A stretch of 64,000 nucleotides of DNA from Mucilaginibacter yixingensis (lineage in GTDB: Bacteria > Bacteroidota > Bacteroidia > Sphingobacteriales > Sphingobacteriaceae), in the NCBI RefSeq assembly GCF_041080815.1, contig NZ_CP160205.1:5146001-5210000 (forward strand), written 5' to 3'. A model generated the notes under the pieces. That model saw nothing but the letters and a program-made list of their open reading frames with translations, made no database searches and was not told the DNA's origin. The position numbers were made by a program, and so were the translations under genes. This document shows positions 31,994 to 41,851 of the stretch, piece after piece; the stretch's first letter is position 1, and every line of letters begins with the position of its first letter.

Positions 31994-33118
31994 TTATGAG
32001 CCTTTCTGTAATTTATCTATAGCCTTAGTTAAACGGCGTTCAAGGCCGTCATCGTAGCCATCAAATATTTTGGCTATGTTTCCTTGCGCGTCAATAACAA
32101 AAAAGTAGGGAGTGCCTGTTATTTTAAATGCCTTGCTCACTTTGGCGCCGTCAAGCAGTACCGGATAGCTAATGTGGTTTTTTGTAATAAAAGCTTTTAC
32201 TGCCGTTTTGCTATCGGAGGTGTTAATGCTGTAGATTTTTACGCCAGATTGTCCATACTTTTCGAGCAGGTTTTTCATGGCCGGCAGCGCCATGATGCAT
32301 GGTCCGCAGGTGTTTGAAGAAAAATCGAGCAAAACGATAGAGCCCAGTAATTGCTTGTTTGATACCGTCTTGCCATGTGTATCGGCCAACTGCCAGTCTG
32401 GTGCTTTATCGTTTACGGCAAGGGGTACTATTTTCTGTTCTGGCGAGAAACCGGCGGGAATGGTAAACTTTGCCAGGTCCTCAAAATTTTTATCGTTTAC
32501 GCGATAATCGCTGTAAGTAAACTCGTTTATCATTACTGATGAGAAACTGGCTTTTGACCCGCTTATGCTAAAATTTCCCTCCATAAATTGTCTAATAAAT
32601 ACCGGAAGGCTGGTCTGTTTATTCAGATAGAAATCTTCGATGAAGCGAGCGCCGATGGTGTCTGATTTAATGATCTCTACATGTGCGCAGGCTGCCTGAT
32701 TAATTACCGTATCCGGCATGTTCCTGATCTTTTCCGGCATCTTGCTCAGCTTTTCCTGAAATTGTTTCGCCCAGTAATATGGAGTTTCTTCGTACAGATC
32801 GTGATTGCGTTTAATGGAATAGGTTTTTTGACTGGGATCGAGCGATATCTTGGTGGTTCCCTGAAATACCGTAGTGCCGTATTTGCCTGTAGATTTGTTG
32901 TATTCCGTTCCGTCGGCGTTGCGGCTAGCCCAAAAGTTATAATATGAGGTAGTCCACGAACCATCGCCAGGGTTTTTCTGCTTCACGCTTTGTTTAAAGC
33001 TCACGTTTTGATAGTGGTTGATTTGTTCGATAGCCCGTGCTAAAACGTTAGTTTGAGCCGATGCAAGGTTACAGATAAGCATCAATGCGCCTAATGCAGA
33101 TACGTGATATTTGGTCAT
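31994..33118 (-). CDS. TlpA-like thioredoxin-fold lipoprotein/secreted protein
   Basis: A 374-residue secreted protein from the ATG at 33118 (MTKYHVSALGALMLICNLASAQ, a signal peptide); the longer frame start at 33148 would block this. The N-terminal 230 residues form a beta-rich domain seen in Bacteroidota TlpA proteins; the C-terminus is an AhpC/TSA-like thioredoxin domain with the active site CGPC at 271-274 (SSNTCGPCIMALP) and cis-Pro in KITGTPYFFV. It probably reduces or isomerises disulfides in the periplasm. Monocistronic, divergent from the esterase relic. Confidence 0.9.
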   Translation of the reverse strand: MTKYHVSALGALMLICNLASAQTNVLARAIEQINHYQNVSFKQSVKQKNPGDGSWTTSYYNFWASRNADGTEYNKSTGKYGTTVFQGTTKISLDPSQKTYSIKRNHDLYEETPYYWAKQFQEKLSKMPEKIRNMPDTVINQAACAHVEIIKSDTIGARFIEDFYLNKQTSLPVFIRQFMEGNFSISGSKASFSSVMINEFTYSDYRVNDKNFEDLAKFTIPAGFSPEQKIVPLAVNDKAPDWQLADTHGKTVSNKQLLGSIVLLDFSSNTCGPCIMALPAMKNLLEKYGQSGVKIYSINTSDSKTAVKAFITKNHISYPVLLDGAKVSKAFKITGTPYFFVIDAQGNIAKIFDGYDDGLERRLTKAIDKLQKGS

Positions 33119-33270
33119 GGTTTTAGTTGGTAGTATGCAAGATAGCAAAAACGACTGAGCTGTATTACTTACCTGTTTTAAGAAAATTCCACATTGAGTA
33201 TAAAATAGCGGGCAGGTTGATGCAGCCCGGTTTCAGTAAAAAGATTAGATATTTTAGTGCGATTATCTTA

Positions 33271-34137
33271 ATGCCCATGTACCGTAAATGTCTTTTATTG
33301 CTTTGTTGCTTGCTGATGGTTCGCCTGGTCAGCGCCCAATTACCCGCTCCCGATGGCTATCATTTAATGGCCGATCAGGTTTATACCACTGCCGGGCAAT
33401 GGCAGGGTAAAATGGATCTCTACCTGACTCAAAAGGCCGAAAAGCCAACACCGTTGGTAATATTTATCCATGGCGGCGGCTGGGTGCATGGCCGTAAAGA
33501 AGATGAAAAAGATTTCAGCGTATTCTTCGGCCTGCAATATGCTGTGGCCAATGTAGAATATCGCCTGGCCGATGTGGCGCCTGCTCCCGCAGCTATACAA
33601 GATTGCCGTTGTGCGCTTTTCTACCTCATCGGCAACGCCAAAAAGTTAAACCTGGATGTGCAGCATGTGGTGGTGATGGGCGGCTCGGCTGGCGGGCATC
33701 TGGCGTTGATGACTGCACTGTTGGGTAATGATCATCGTTTCGATCAGAATTGTGCCTATACCGACAAATTCCATATCTCGGCTATTGTTGATAAATATGG
33801 CCCGACGGATTTAAACAGGTGGGAAGCCATCCGCAAAGCCAGTAAAGCATCCTCTGCGTGGATGGGTGGTAGGGCTGATGATACGGTGTGGGTTAATACG
33901 CTGTCGCCTATATCATACATTACTAAAAATGCGCCTCCAACGCTCATTATTCACGGTGATAAAGATCATACCGTACCTCCGCAGCAATCGTAAACACTGT
34001 ATGATAAAATGAAAGCTGCCGGCGCTACTGCTGAATTGCACATGGTGCCCGGCGAGCAGCACGGTATTGCCAATCCGGAAGACCGGGCGCAGGTTGATAG
34101 CTGGATACTGAATTTTATTAAGATGTATGTGAAATAG
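33271..34137 (+). pseudogene. Alpha/beta-hydrolase (BD-FAE-like esterase) with an internal stop
   Basis: The frame codes for a secreted esterase: signal peptide, oxyanion motif IFIHGGGWVHG, nucleophile elbow GGSAGGHLALM, and acid residue in IHGDKDHTVPP. A TAA at 33991-33993 interrupts the frame, after which it continues in phase as TLYDKMKAAGATAELHMVPG, with the catalytic His in GEQHGIANPED, to a natural TAG at 34135. A single change (for example GAA to TAA) explains it. Without read-through the His of the triad is lost, so the gene is probably inactive. Confidence 0.8.
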
Positions 34138-34196
34138 ACCGCGTGCAACCTGATTAAATTTCCCGCAGATATCTGCATCTTTGTGCTGATAACCTC

Positions 34197-34982
34197 ATGA
34201 AAAAGGCATTAGTATTTATCACCCCTGTATTTGTTGCCCTGCTGTGTATCTCATGGGGGCCAACCGGTCACCGTACGGTGGCGGCTATTGCAGAAAAACA
34301 TTTAACGCCCAATGCGCGGCAACATATTCAGGAATTGATTGGCGAAAATTCGCTGGCAGATATCAGTAATTATGCTGACGAGGTGCGCGATACGCTGCAT
34401 TTTAAGCATACCGCAAAATGGCATTATCTTGATTTGCAAGGAGGGCTAACTTTTGAACAGTTTGCAGCGGCAGTAAAGGCCGATCGCCAGCCTAATGTTT
34501 ATGGCGCGGTGCTTAAATGCTGTAATGATTTAAAAAGCGATACCGCCAGCAAGCTTACTCGCATACTGGCACTCAAGTTTTTGGTGCACCTGGTTGGCGA
34601 TATGCACCAGCCCATGCACGTTAGCCATGCTGAAGATCATGGCGGTAACCTCATCAAAGTGGTATATAATGACCCACGCAAACCCACCAATCTGCATGCG
34701 GTATGGGACAGCAAGCTGATTGATCAGCAACCCCTGACGCTGGATATGCGTGTGGCCGATTATGACAATGCCTCGCCCGAACAAATAGCCCGCTGGCAAA
34801 GCGATGATATATTAATGTGGGCGTATGAAAGCTACGCCATCAGCGAGCAAATCTACGCCGATCTGGCCAAACGTCATGGCCTGAATTCAATGTACTACAG
34901 TACGGCAATACCTATTGTACGCAAACGCATCTTACAAGGAGGCATCAGGCTGGCCGGATTGTTAAACGATATTTATAAATAG
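34197..34982 (+). CDS. S1/P1-family nuclease
   Basis: A 261-residue secreted zinc nuclease. The signal peptide ends just before Trp20 of SWGPTGHRTVA, the mature N-terminal Trp that binds zinc in P1. Further zinc ligands are visible in WHYLDLQ, HLVGDMHQPMHVSHAEDHGGN and LHAVWDSKLI. It degrades single-stranded DNA and RNA outside the cytoplasm, probably for phosphate or nucleoside scavenging. A small lipoprotein gene follows 9 nt later and may be co-transcribed. Confidence 0.93.
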   Translation: MKKALVFITPVFVALLCISWGPTGHRTVAAIAEKHLTPNARQHIQELIGENSLADISNYADEVRDTLHFKHTAKWHYLDLQGGLTFEQFAAAVKADRQPNVYGAVLKCCNDLKSDTASKLTRILALKFLVHLVGDMHQPMHVSHAEDHGGNLIKVVYNDPRKPTNLHAVWDSKLIDQQPLTLDMRVADYDNASPEQIARWQSDDILMWAYESYAISEQIYADLAKRHGLNSMYYSTAIPIVRKRILQGGIRLAGLLNDIYK

Positions 34983-34991
34983 AACCTACCC

Positions 34992-35510
34992 ATGAAACTG
35001 TTAAAATATAGCTGGCTGTTGTTGCTTACCGGTGCTTTGGCGTGTAAGCAGAAAAATAGTACGACAACGGTTGTTAAAACCAATTACATAGAGTTTATCC
35101 ATACAGGCACGGAAGGCAAACCGATACTTCCGCTAATTATCAGCACTCAAAAGGTAAAAGCACCGTTTAGCCGTACGGATAGCGAAGCTATCCGTACCAT
35201 CATCAAGATGAAAGATGTAGACGATGCTACTCGGGCCCAATTTCAGCGTCAGGTAGTAACCGATGCCAAAACCTACAGTACCGTAATAGATTTTTTAAAG
35301 AAAGCCGATAGCTACTACACCGGCAGCGGTAAAGTAAATCGCGGCGATGCACGCGATTTTAGCGTAAATATGGAAGGCGATACCAAAGAGATCTATTACC
35401 GTACCTCCAAACAGTTTTTTGAAGCGCTGTTGAAACAATTGCAAGCCGCTGGTGCAGATCAAAAAGTAATTAATCAGGTTGATTCTGTGAGTGTGAAGAT
35501 TGCTCAGTGA
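34992..35510 (+). CDS. Hypothetical lipoprotein
   Basis: A 172-residue protein with a lipoprotein signal (LLLLTGALACKQK). The body is hydrophilic with mixed strands and helices and no recognised domain. It starts 9 nt after the nuclease stop, suggesting an operon. Function unknown. Confidence 0.7.
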   Translation: MKLLKYSWLLLLTGALACKQKNSTTTVVKTNYIEFIHTGTEGKPILPLIISTQKVKAPFSRTDSEAIRTIIKMKDVDDATRAQFQRQVVTDAKTYSTVIDFLKKADSYYTGSGKVNRGDARDFSVNMEGDTKEIYYRTSKQFFEALLKQLQAAGADQKVINQVDSVSVKIAQ

Positions 35511-35521
35511 GATAAGCACTT

Positions 35522-35648
35522 GTCATTGTTGAGGAACGCGGGAGAAATGTGATAAAGGGTGACGAAGCAATCTCGTCTCATGCAAAGCGGGTTTGCGTGT
35601 CCGACCATCCCCTCCGACGAGATTGCTTCGCGTCCGGTTTCACCCACA
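35522..35648. repeat. Palindromic intergenic repeat, family A copy 1
   Basis: Inner arms CGAAGCAATCTCGTC (35563) and GACGAGATTGCTTCG (35616) are perfectly complementary. The outer sequence starts TGTCATTGTTGAGGAACG and ends GGTTTCACCC. The copy at 62.6 kb shares the arms and the outer motif. Confidence 0.8.
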
Positions 35649-35731
35649 GCCCTGCTCGCAATTGACAAGGCTCTTTAAATTTGTTGTGTATCGTTTAAGA
35701 TGCTTCAGGCGGGATGACAATTGGGGGCGTG

Positions 35732-37348
35732 TTATTCCCCCAACAGCGCCTTCAGGGTTTCCAACGTGTCGGCTTCCTCCTTCGGCTTATCCTGTCGCCA
35801 GCGCAAGATGCGCGGAAAACGTAGCGCCACCCCCGATTTATGGCGATTGGATTTATTAATACCCTCAAAACCAATCTCAAAAACCAGTTCGGGTTTTACG
35901 GTGCGTACCGGTCCGAACTTTTCGAGCGTATTGCGTTTGATAAAATAATCAACCTTGTTAATTTCCTGGTCTGTTAGGCCCGAGTAAGCTTTGGCAAAGG
36001 GCACCAGCTTATCGCCATCCCAAACGGCAAAAGTATAGTCTGTATATAAGTCGGCACGACGCCCGTGGCCTTTCTGGGCGTACACCATCACGGCATCAAC
36101 AGACAGCGGGTCAATCTTCCATTTCCACCAGTCGCCCCGGCGGCGGCCCACCTGGTAATGGGCGCTTTTGCGTTTCAGCATGATGCCTTCGGCCACCATA
36201 GCGCGAGATTGCGTGCGGATTTGCTCCAGATCCTCCCACCCCTTGAAATTAATTAACGGCGATATGCGGAAGATTTCTGGATGCGATGTTGCGCCCTGTA
36301 ATTGTTCCAGCAAAACACGCCGTTCTGATTGAGGCTTATTACGAACGTCCTCGCCGTTAAACTCCAGGCAATCATAGGCTATCAGTGCTACCGGACTTTC
36401 TTCCAGGATCTTTTTACTCAGATTTTTCCGGCCGATGCGGGTTTGAAGTATATTAAAGGGTAAAGGCTGCCCTTCGCGGAAGCTAAGAATTTCGCCATCC
36501 ATTACCGTGCCGTCGGGCAATTCATTTAGAAATGGATGCAGTTCAGGGAACTTGTCGGTAGCCAGATCTTCGCCGCGGCTCCAGATAAATATTTTGCCGT
36601 TGCGTTTAATCAGTTGCGCGCGTATGCCGTCCCACTTCCACTCAGCTTGCCAATCCGTGGCATCGCCCAACGCATTTTGCAGCTCTGCGGTCGACTTTTG
36701 TTTTTCTGAGGTCTCTTGTACCGGATAGGCCAGAAAGAAGGGATACGGACGTGAGATATCATCTGCCGAAGCGTTGGGTTGGGTGAGTTGTTCAAACGTG
36801 TAATTGTCAGGCATCCAGTTGCCCATTAGCCGGTGGGTAAGCGTGGGCGTATCCAGGTTAGTTACGTCGGCCAGTGCCTTGATGACCAGGTTGGCCGATA
36901 CCCCTATGCGGAAGCTACCGCCAATCAATTTATTGAAAACAAAGCGCTCCTGTGTATCTAACGACGCCCAGGCTTGAAGCAGCCAGGCCTTGCGTTCCTC
37001 TTCAGTCTTATTGCTCAGCTCATTGATCTGCTCCATCCATTCTGTAAGCGTCAGGTTGCTGGTGCTGGTAGCGGCAGGCATCAGCAGGGCCATGGTTTCG
37101 CCCAGATCGCCAACTACATGGTAGCTTTCTTCAAACAGCCAGGTGGGTAGGTGCGCGGCCTCAATGGCCCAGAGCCTGATGTGTGTAGAGTTGATCTGCC
37201 GTTTTTGCCGCCTGCCGGTAAACAGGGCCAGCATGTGCATTTTGTCGGTATCGGGTGCTTTGTTGAAATAATCGCGCAGAATGGCCACCTTCTCATTGGT
37301 CTTGTTGGTTTCATCAAGCAATTGGAACAGTTGAGCGAAGGCTTTCAT
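35732..37348 (-). CDS. ATP-dependent DNA ligase
   Basis: A 538-residue ligase. An N-terminal helical domain (about 1-200) is followed by the nucleotidyltransferase domain with motif I EWKWDGIRAQLI (adenylated Lys238), motif III GTVMDGEILSF, and motifs IV-V EGIMLKRKSAHYQVGRR and WWKWKIDP. A C-terminal OB-fold domain ends the protein. It seals nicks in DNA using ATP. In Bacteroidota it usually works beside the essential NAD+ ligase, often in repair with a 3' processing nuclease; no such nuclease gene is adjacent here. Confidence 0.93.
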   Translation of the reverse strand: MKAFAQLFQLLDETNKTNEKVAILRDYFNKAPDTDKMHMLALFTGRRQKRQINSTHIRLWAIEAAHLPTWLFEESYHVVGDLGETMALLMPAATSTSNLTLTEWMEQINELSNKTEEERKAWLLQAWASLDTQERFVFNKLIGGSFRIGVSANLVIKALADVTNLDTPTLTHRLMGNWMPDNYTFEQLTQPNASADDISRPYPFFLAYPVQETSEKQKSTAELQNALGDATDWQAEWKWDGIRAQLIKRNGKIFIWSRGEDLATDKFPELHPFLNELPDGTVMDGEILSFREGQPLPFNILQTRIGRKNLSKKILEESPVALIAYDCLEFNGEDVRNKPQSERRVLLEQLQGATSHPEIFRISPLINFKGWEDLEQIRTQSRAMVAEGIMLKRKSAHYQVGRRRGDWWKWKIDPLSVDAVMVYAQKGHGRRADLYTDYTFAVWDGDKLVPFAKAYSGLTDQEINKVDYFIKRNTLEKFGPVRTVKPELVFEIGFEGINKSNRHKSGVALRFPRILRWRQDKPKEEADTLETLKALLGE

Positions 37349-37586
37349 CAGGATCTTGGAGAGTTGTTGTGCTTAAAGACTTGCTAACCCTCACGCTCGC
37401 GAATTGCACACCCGCGAGCGCATTGGTTAGACACACAAACACAACTTAATAGCTTAACTATTGAACTTGAAATAAGTTTTAATAATGAGCGATTGAAAGA
37501 AGTTCGATACACAATGATGTATTTTTACTTTTAGATTTCAACTTTTTACTTTCCTCAAATTATCTTTAGCCAATTGCCCACAAGCT

Positions 37587-38747
37587 TTGACTGATCAAAC
37601 ACCCACACAGCGCGCGCTGCGCACGTTTTTGCGTAATCCGCTGGCTGTTGCGGCGGCGGTGTTTATTGTTTTGTCTGTAATGGTGTCATTGCTGGGCTAC
37701 CTGGTGATGCCCGATAGTACCCCGCAGGCTAATGATATGAACATTCAGCTAAGCCTGAAAAAGCCGGGCACTTCCTTTACTTTTTTGCGCGTTCACAAAC
37801 GTAACAAGGTAGAAAAGGTCAATGTATTCCATAAAATCTGGTCAGGCGCGCCCGAAGCCTATAACGATGTGCCGATTGTAAAATGGCGCTTTGCGGCTGA
37901 TTCTATTCTTGTGGACGAATACATCGGTACCGAAGACAGACCTGAACGACACGCGTTCAATATCTTTGAAGTGGTGAGCGGCCATAGTGCATTAGGTGCC
38001 AGTCCGCATCAAACCTATCAGCGCTTTTATACGCAGATTGAGCAAGAGAATATCGTCAAAAAAACTTTTTGGCTGGGTACCGATATTTATGGCCGCGATC
38101 TGTTGAGCCGTTTGATCCTGGGTTCCAGGGTTTCTTTATCCGTTGGCTTGATGGCGGTACTCATCAGTTTAACCATTGGCGTGAGTCTTGGAGCACTGGC
38201 AGGCTACTATGGCGGCAAAACCGACGCCGCGTTGAGCTGGGTAATGAATATTTTGTGGGCATTGCCTGCACTGCTGCTGGTTATCGCGTTGTCATTTGCG
38301 TTGGGCAAAGGCTTATGGCAAATTTATGTAGCCGTTGGCCTTTCCATGTGGGTTGAGGTGGCACGATTGGTGCGCGGGCAAGTCATCGCCATTAAACAAA
38401 CCGAATATATTGAAGCGGCAAGGGCGTTGGGTTATAACAGCCGCCGCATTATTACCAAACACATTTTGCCCAACATAGCCGGACCAATTATGGTGCTGGC
38501 CTCATCTAACTTTGCCTCGGCCATTTTGTTAGAAGCCGGACTGAGTTTCCTCGGTTTCGGGGCACAACCGCCTATGCCTACCTGGGGCAGCATGATTCGC
38601 GAGCATTATGGGTATATTATTATGGGCCTGGCCTATTTGGCTGTGGCGCCCGGCATGGCTATTATGCTAATGGTTTATGCTTTTAATCTGGTGACGGTTG
38701 GCTTACGCGATGCGTTTGATGTAAAATCGCAAACGTCGAGGCTGTGA
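37587..38747 (+). CDS. Peptide-type ABC transporter permease (OppC/DppC-like)
   Basis: A 386-residue inner-membrane permease. An N-terminal helix (about 16-34) and a large periplasmic loop precede five more helices. The binding-protein-dependent permease motif EAARALGYNSRRIITKHILPN, which contacts the ATPase, is intact. The start is a TTG at 37587 (MTDQTPTQRALRTFLRN), preceded by a TATCTTTA box at 37561. Only this permease is present: no partner permease, ATPase or binding-protein gene is adjacent, so the partners are encoded elsewhere. Confidence 0.88.
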   Translation: MTDQTPTQRALRTFLRNPLAVAAAVFIVLSVMVSLLGYLVMPDSTPQANDMNIQLSLKKPGTSFTFLRVHKRNKVEKVNVFHKIWSGAPEAYNDVPIVKWRFAADSILVDEYIGTEDRPERHAFNIFEVVSGHSALGASPHQTYQRFYTQIEQENIVKKTFWLGTDIYGRDLLSRLILGSRVSLSVGLMAVLISLTIGVSLGALAGYYGGKTDAALSWVMNILWALPALLLVIALSFALGKGLWQIYVAVGLSMWVEVARLVRGQVIAIKQTEYIEAARALGYNSRRIITKHILPNIAGPIMVLASSNFASAILLEAGLSFLGFGAQPPMPTWGSMIREHYGYIIMGLAYLAVAPGMAIMLMVYAFNLVTVGLRDAFDVKSQTSRL

Positions 38748-38768
38748 TGTTTTATTGATTGTTTATTA

Positions 38769-38927
38769 AACATGCCGCTCCTACAGAGCTCTGATAAGAA
38801 AAAATATACGAGGTCTATTAACATAACGCCCCTCCGGAGCTGGGAGCAATCAGTCAAGTCCCGGAGGGACGGTATGTTAATAGAAAAAACGTTAAGCTGA
38901 TAGAGAGCTCCATAGGAGTGGCATGTT
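38769..38927. repeat. Nested palindrome, 159 bp
   Basis: Outer arms AACATGCCGCTCCTacagAGCTCT (positions 38769-38792) and AGAGCTCcatAGGAGtGGCATGTT (to 38927). Inner arms TTAACATAaCGcCCCTCCGG (38818-38837) and CCGGAGGGaCGgTATGTTAA (38861-38880). It fills the gap between the permease and moeB genes. Confidence 0.75.
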
Positions 38928-38963
38928 GGCTATATAAATGTCAACAAAAGGAGTGTCAACCTG

Positions 38964-40016
38964 TCAATCCTCCCAATGATTAATCCCACCCTCCAAAGAG
39001 TAGATTTTTAATCCCGGATAAACCTCCCGCATTTTTTGTACCACGGCCGCACTGCGCTTACCAATGATACAGTAGAGTACCACCGGTTTACTGCCATCTA
39101 AGGTTTTTAGATGGCGTTCTATTAAATAGGGTTCTACATTTGCTCCGCCGATGTTAAATTCTTCGTGTTCTTCTTCCGTACGGATATCGATCAACTCAAC
39201 AGCGTTAGCAGCCATAGCGGCTTTCAGGTCATCAGCAGAGATGGTTTCCATGAGTTTAGGTTGGGGGAGTGATTGGATATTGGTTTTAGTTGTTTTGCCG
39301 ATGCCCACCACGCGGCTTTGCATGGTTTGTGCATCAAAGATGAGGATCTTGCCGGCCAATAGATCGCCGGTGCCTGTCAGGTATTTCAATACCTCATTAG
39401 CTTGCATACAACCAATGACGCCTGCTAGTGTGGGGATTACTCCGCCTACAGCACAATCTGGCACTTGACTAGCATCTACCTGCGGATACAGATCGCGGTA
39501 ATTGGGTGTGCGCCGGCCATCGGCATTAGCTACGTTCCACACGGCAACCTGGCCTTCAAATTGGTAAATGGCACCGTAAACAAGCGGCTTGCCTTGCAGT
39601 ACGGCGGCATCATTCAGCAGGTAACGGGTTTCAAAATTATCGGTAGCGTCTACAATGATGTCGTAAGATTGAAATAGCTCCATGACGTTTACGGCATCCA
39701 CCCGCAACATGTGCGGAGTAACATTAATCTGAGGGTTCTGCTGTTGCAGGCGCTCTGTAACTACTTCTGCTTTCTTCCGCCCTTCATCCGCCGGATTAAA
39801 TAAGATCTGCCGGTGCAGGTTGCTTATATTCACCACGTCATCATCTGCAATGCCCAGTGCGCCTATGCCAGATGCCGCCAGGTATTGTGCGGCCGGGCAA
39901 CCCAGTCCGCCAGCACCCACAATCAACACTTTGGCCCGCTGCAGCTTTTGCTGCGCAGCCGTGCCGAAGCCGGGCAAAGCCATCTGGCAACTGTATCTGA
40001 GCAGGTTGGCATCCAT
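38964..40016 (-). CDS. moeB: Molybdopterin-synthase adenylyltransferase-like protein with rhodanese domain
   Basis: A 350-residue E1-like enzyme. The ThiF/MoeB adenylation domain has GAGGLGCPAAQYLAASG (ATP loop) and NLHRQILF; a C-terminal rhodanese domain (about 255-350) carries Cys316 in VVLYCIIGKRSA. It should activate the C-terminus of MoaD by adenylation and help sulfur transfer. The context (mobA-like, moaC, moeA, moaA) favours a molybdenum cofactor role over ThiF. The ATG shares one base with the mobA stop (TGATG). Confidence 0.9.
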   Translation of the reverse strand: MDANLLRYSCQMALPGFGTAAQQKLQRAKVLIVGAGGLGCPAAQYLAASGIGALGIADDDVVNISNLHRQILFNPADEGRKKAEVVTERLQQQNPQINVTPHMLRVDAVNVMELFQSYDIIVDATDNFETRYLLNDAAVLQGKPLVYGAIYQFEGQVAVWNVANADGRRTPNYRDLYPQVDASQVPDCAVGGVIPTLAGVIGCMQANEVLKYLTGTGDLLAGKILIFDAQTMQSRVVGIGKTTKTNIQSLPQPKLMETISADDLKAAMAANAVELIDIRTEEEHEEFNIGGANVEPYLIERHLKTLDGSKPVVLYCIIGKRSAAVVQKMREVYPGLKIYSLEGGINHWED

Positions 40017-41182
40017 CAGGCGGTGATGTTTTTTTGTTGAAGGATGGTTTTTACTTTTTCCAGTTCCTCGGGTGTATTCACATTGGTAAGTGATTCCGGG
40101 AACGATGGGTTAATTACATGCGTATGGGTATTGATTAACACTTTACGCGGGCAACTATAGCCCTGCCCCAAAAACGACAATAATTCTGCATAGCTTTTCG
40201 GCTCCCAAATGGTAATCAATGGTTCAGGGAAACCATCATGCGGACTCACAAATGTGGTGGCCACATGTTTGGTGCTTCGCGACGCGATCAATTCATCTAA
40301 CGTTGGCCGATCCAGTAGCGGCAGATCACAAGCTACCACCAGCCATGCACTATCTGGTTGTTGACGGAAAGCGGAAAGAATGGCGCCGTAAGGCCCCAAT
40401 CCTGTAAAAGTATCGGTAAGGGTTTGATAGTTGGGGTCGATGCCCGCTTTCTGCTCATCTCGGCAGGAAATAAAAACGTCCTGGCAATAAGGCTTCAGCA
40501 GATCGGCCATGTAATATTGTTGTTCGCGACCATGCCAGTTAATGGCAGATTTATCGGCGCCCATTCGTTCGCTTTTACCACCGGCCAGCACCAGTCCGTT
40601 CAATACAGGTGCTTTTGTCTGCAAACTATTGTTGATGAGGTTGACAATCTGCTCCGTCTCGCTCAGCTTGAAAACAGGGATCTGTTGCCAATCTGCAATG
40701 GCTTCTTTAATAAAATCAAACGGTTCTGTTTCGCCGTCAGCTAGTAGAAAAAGTTTTACTGCTGTAAGCTGATCTAATCGTTTGCGCAATGATTCTTTCT
40801 TGCGGCTATCAATTACCACTATCTGCTGTTGCCCTTGGTGGTGGTTGCCATTAAGCAGTACCACATCGCAATCGCCAAGTAATTTACGCTTAGCAAAGGG
40901 GTTAACTTCGCTATTCAAACTAATATTTTGCGCTTCGTCGGCATCGATATATTCTAACACCGCACCATTGTTCAAGCGGGGAGATACGGCGGTTTGCTCG
41001 TCGTTATGCTCGGCATCTACATAAGCCATAGCATATTTGCCAGATAGTGCTGCGATGATCTTTTCGGCCAGCGTTTTAATATCGCCACAGGGCGCACCTA
41101 CTATAGCCCATTCGTTACGGCCCCAGTTACCCATGGCCGGGCGCACCAGCGCGGTGTGTTTTTTATGCCCTTTTGAAGTCAC
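40016..41182 (-). CDS. mobA: MobB-like/MobA fusion: molybdenum cofactor nucleotidyltransferase
   Basis: A 388-residue protein. The C-terminal part (about 193-388) is a nucleotidyltransferase of the MobA/MocA type with LVLAGGKSERMGADKSAI (198-215) and VVACDLPLLDRPTLDELI. The first 190 residues look like MobB but with a degenerate P-loop (GAPCGDIKT) and lack the full GxxxxGK[ST]. It attaches GMP or CMP to molybdopterin; which nucleotide cannot be told from sequence. It overlaps moaC upstream by 20 nt and moeB downstream by 1 nt, an operon. Confidence 0.82.
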   Translation of the reverse strand: MTSKGHKKHTALVRPAMGNWGRNEWAIVGAPCGDIKTLAEKIIAALSGKYAMAYVDAEHNDEQTAVSPRLNNGAVLEYIDADEAQNISLNSEVNPFAKRKLLGDCDVVLLNGNHHQGQQQIVVIDSRKKESLRKRLDQLTAVKLFLLADGETEPFDFIKEAIADWQQIPVFKLSETEQIVNLINNSLQTKAPVLNGLVLAGGKSERMGADKSAINWHGREQQYYMADLLKPYCQDVFISCRDEQKAGIDPNYQTLTDTFTGLGPYGAILSAFRQQPDSAWLVVACDLPLLDRPTLDELIASRSTKHVATTFVSPHDGFPEPLITIWEPKSYAELLSFLGQGYSCPRKVLINTHTHVINPSFPESLTNVNTPEELEKVKTILQQKNITA

Positions 41183-41639
41183 GTTTACCTCCTGTTTTGG
41201 CCATCAGCTTGGTTTCTTTAATCACAATATCATGGCTCAGTGCCTTGCACATATCATAAACTGTGAGGGCAGCCATGCTGGCACCCACCAATGCCTCCAT
41301 CTCTACGCCCGTTTTGGCGGTGATGCTGGCGGTGCAATCAATCACCACATCGTTATCCTCATTCAGACTGATATCTACCCGGCAGTTATCCAGCCCCAGG
41401 GGGTGACAAAGCGGTATCAGTTCGCCGGTTTTCTTAGCGGCCATAATCCCGGCAATCATCGCCACCTGGAACACCGAGCCCTTGGCCGTTTGCATATCGC
41501 TGGCGGTCAATTGTTCTAACACCACCGGCGGCAGGCTCACAATGCTGCGGGCCGTGGCCGTGCGTTGAGAAACGGACTTTGCAGCCACATCAACCATGGC
41601 GGGGTTGTGGTCGGTATCTATATGGGTGAGTTTATTCAT
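41163..41639 (-). CDS. moaC: Cyclic pyranopterin monophosphate synthase
   Basis: A 158-residue enzyme of typical MoaC length. Signature segments are DIDTDHNPAMVDVA-like start, TARSIVSLPP, and the active-site strand LIPLCHPLGLDNCRVDI, followed by VGASMAALTVYDMCKALS. It converts the MoaA product to cyclic pyranopterin monophosphate. It overlaps the mobA-like gene by 20 nt. Confidence 0.95.
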   Translation of the reverse strand: MNKLTHIDTDHNPAMVDVAAKSVSQRTATARSIVSLPPVVLEQLTASDMQTAKGSVFQVAMIAGIMAAKKTGELIPLCHPLGLDNCRVDISLNEDNDVVIDCTASITAKTGVEMEALVGASMAALTVYDMCKALSHDIVIKETKLMAKTGGKRDFKRA

Positions 41640-41712
41640 TTTTGGTTATTGCACTGATTTTTAATTCTGGTTTCGGTTATAAACCGAAACCATGGAAGGA
41701 TCTTAATCCCAT

Positions 41713-41797
41713 ATGTCATGCTGAGGAACGAAGCATCTCTGAGGACGACCCTTTGAGATTTGCATCAGAGATGCTTCGCTATCGCTCAGCATGACAT
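41713..41797. repeat. Palindromic intergenic repeat, family A copy
   Basis: Arms ATGTCATGCTGAG / GCTCAGCATGACAT and AAGCATCTCTGA / TCAGAGATGCTT are near-perfect. It separates moeA from moaC and may terminate or process the Moco transcript. Confidence 0.8.
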
Positions 41798-41851
41798 ACC
41801 CTTTATTTTTAAGGCATTGTGAGAGGCGGCACCTTATTTGGTATTGCCTTT

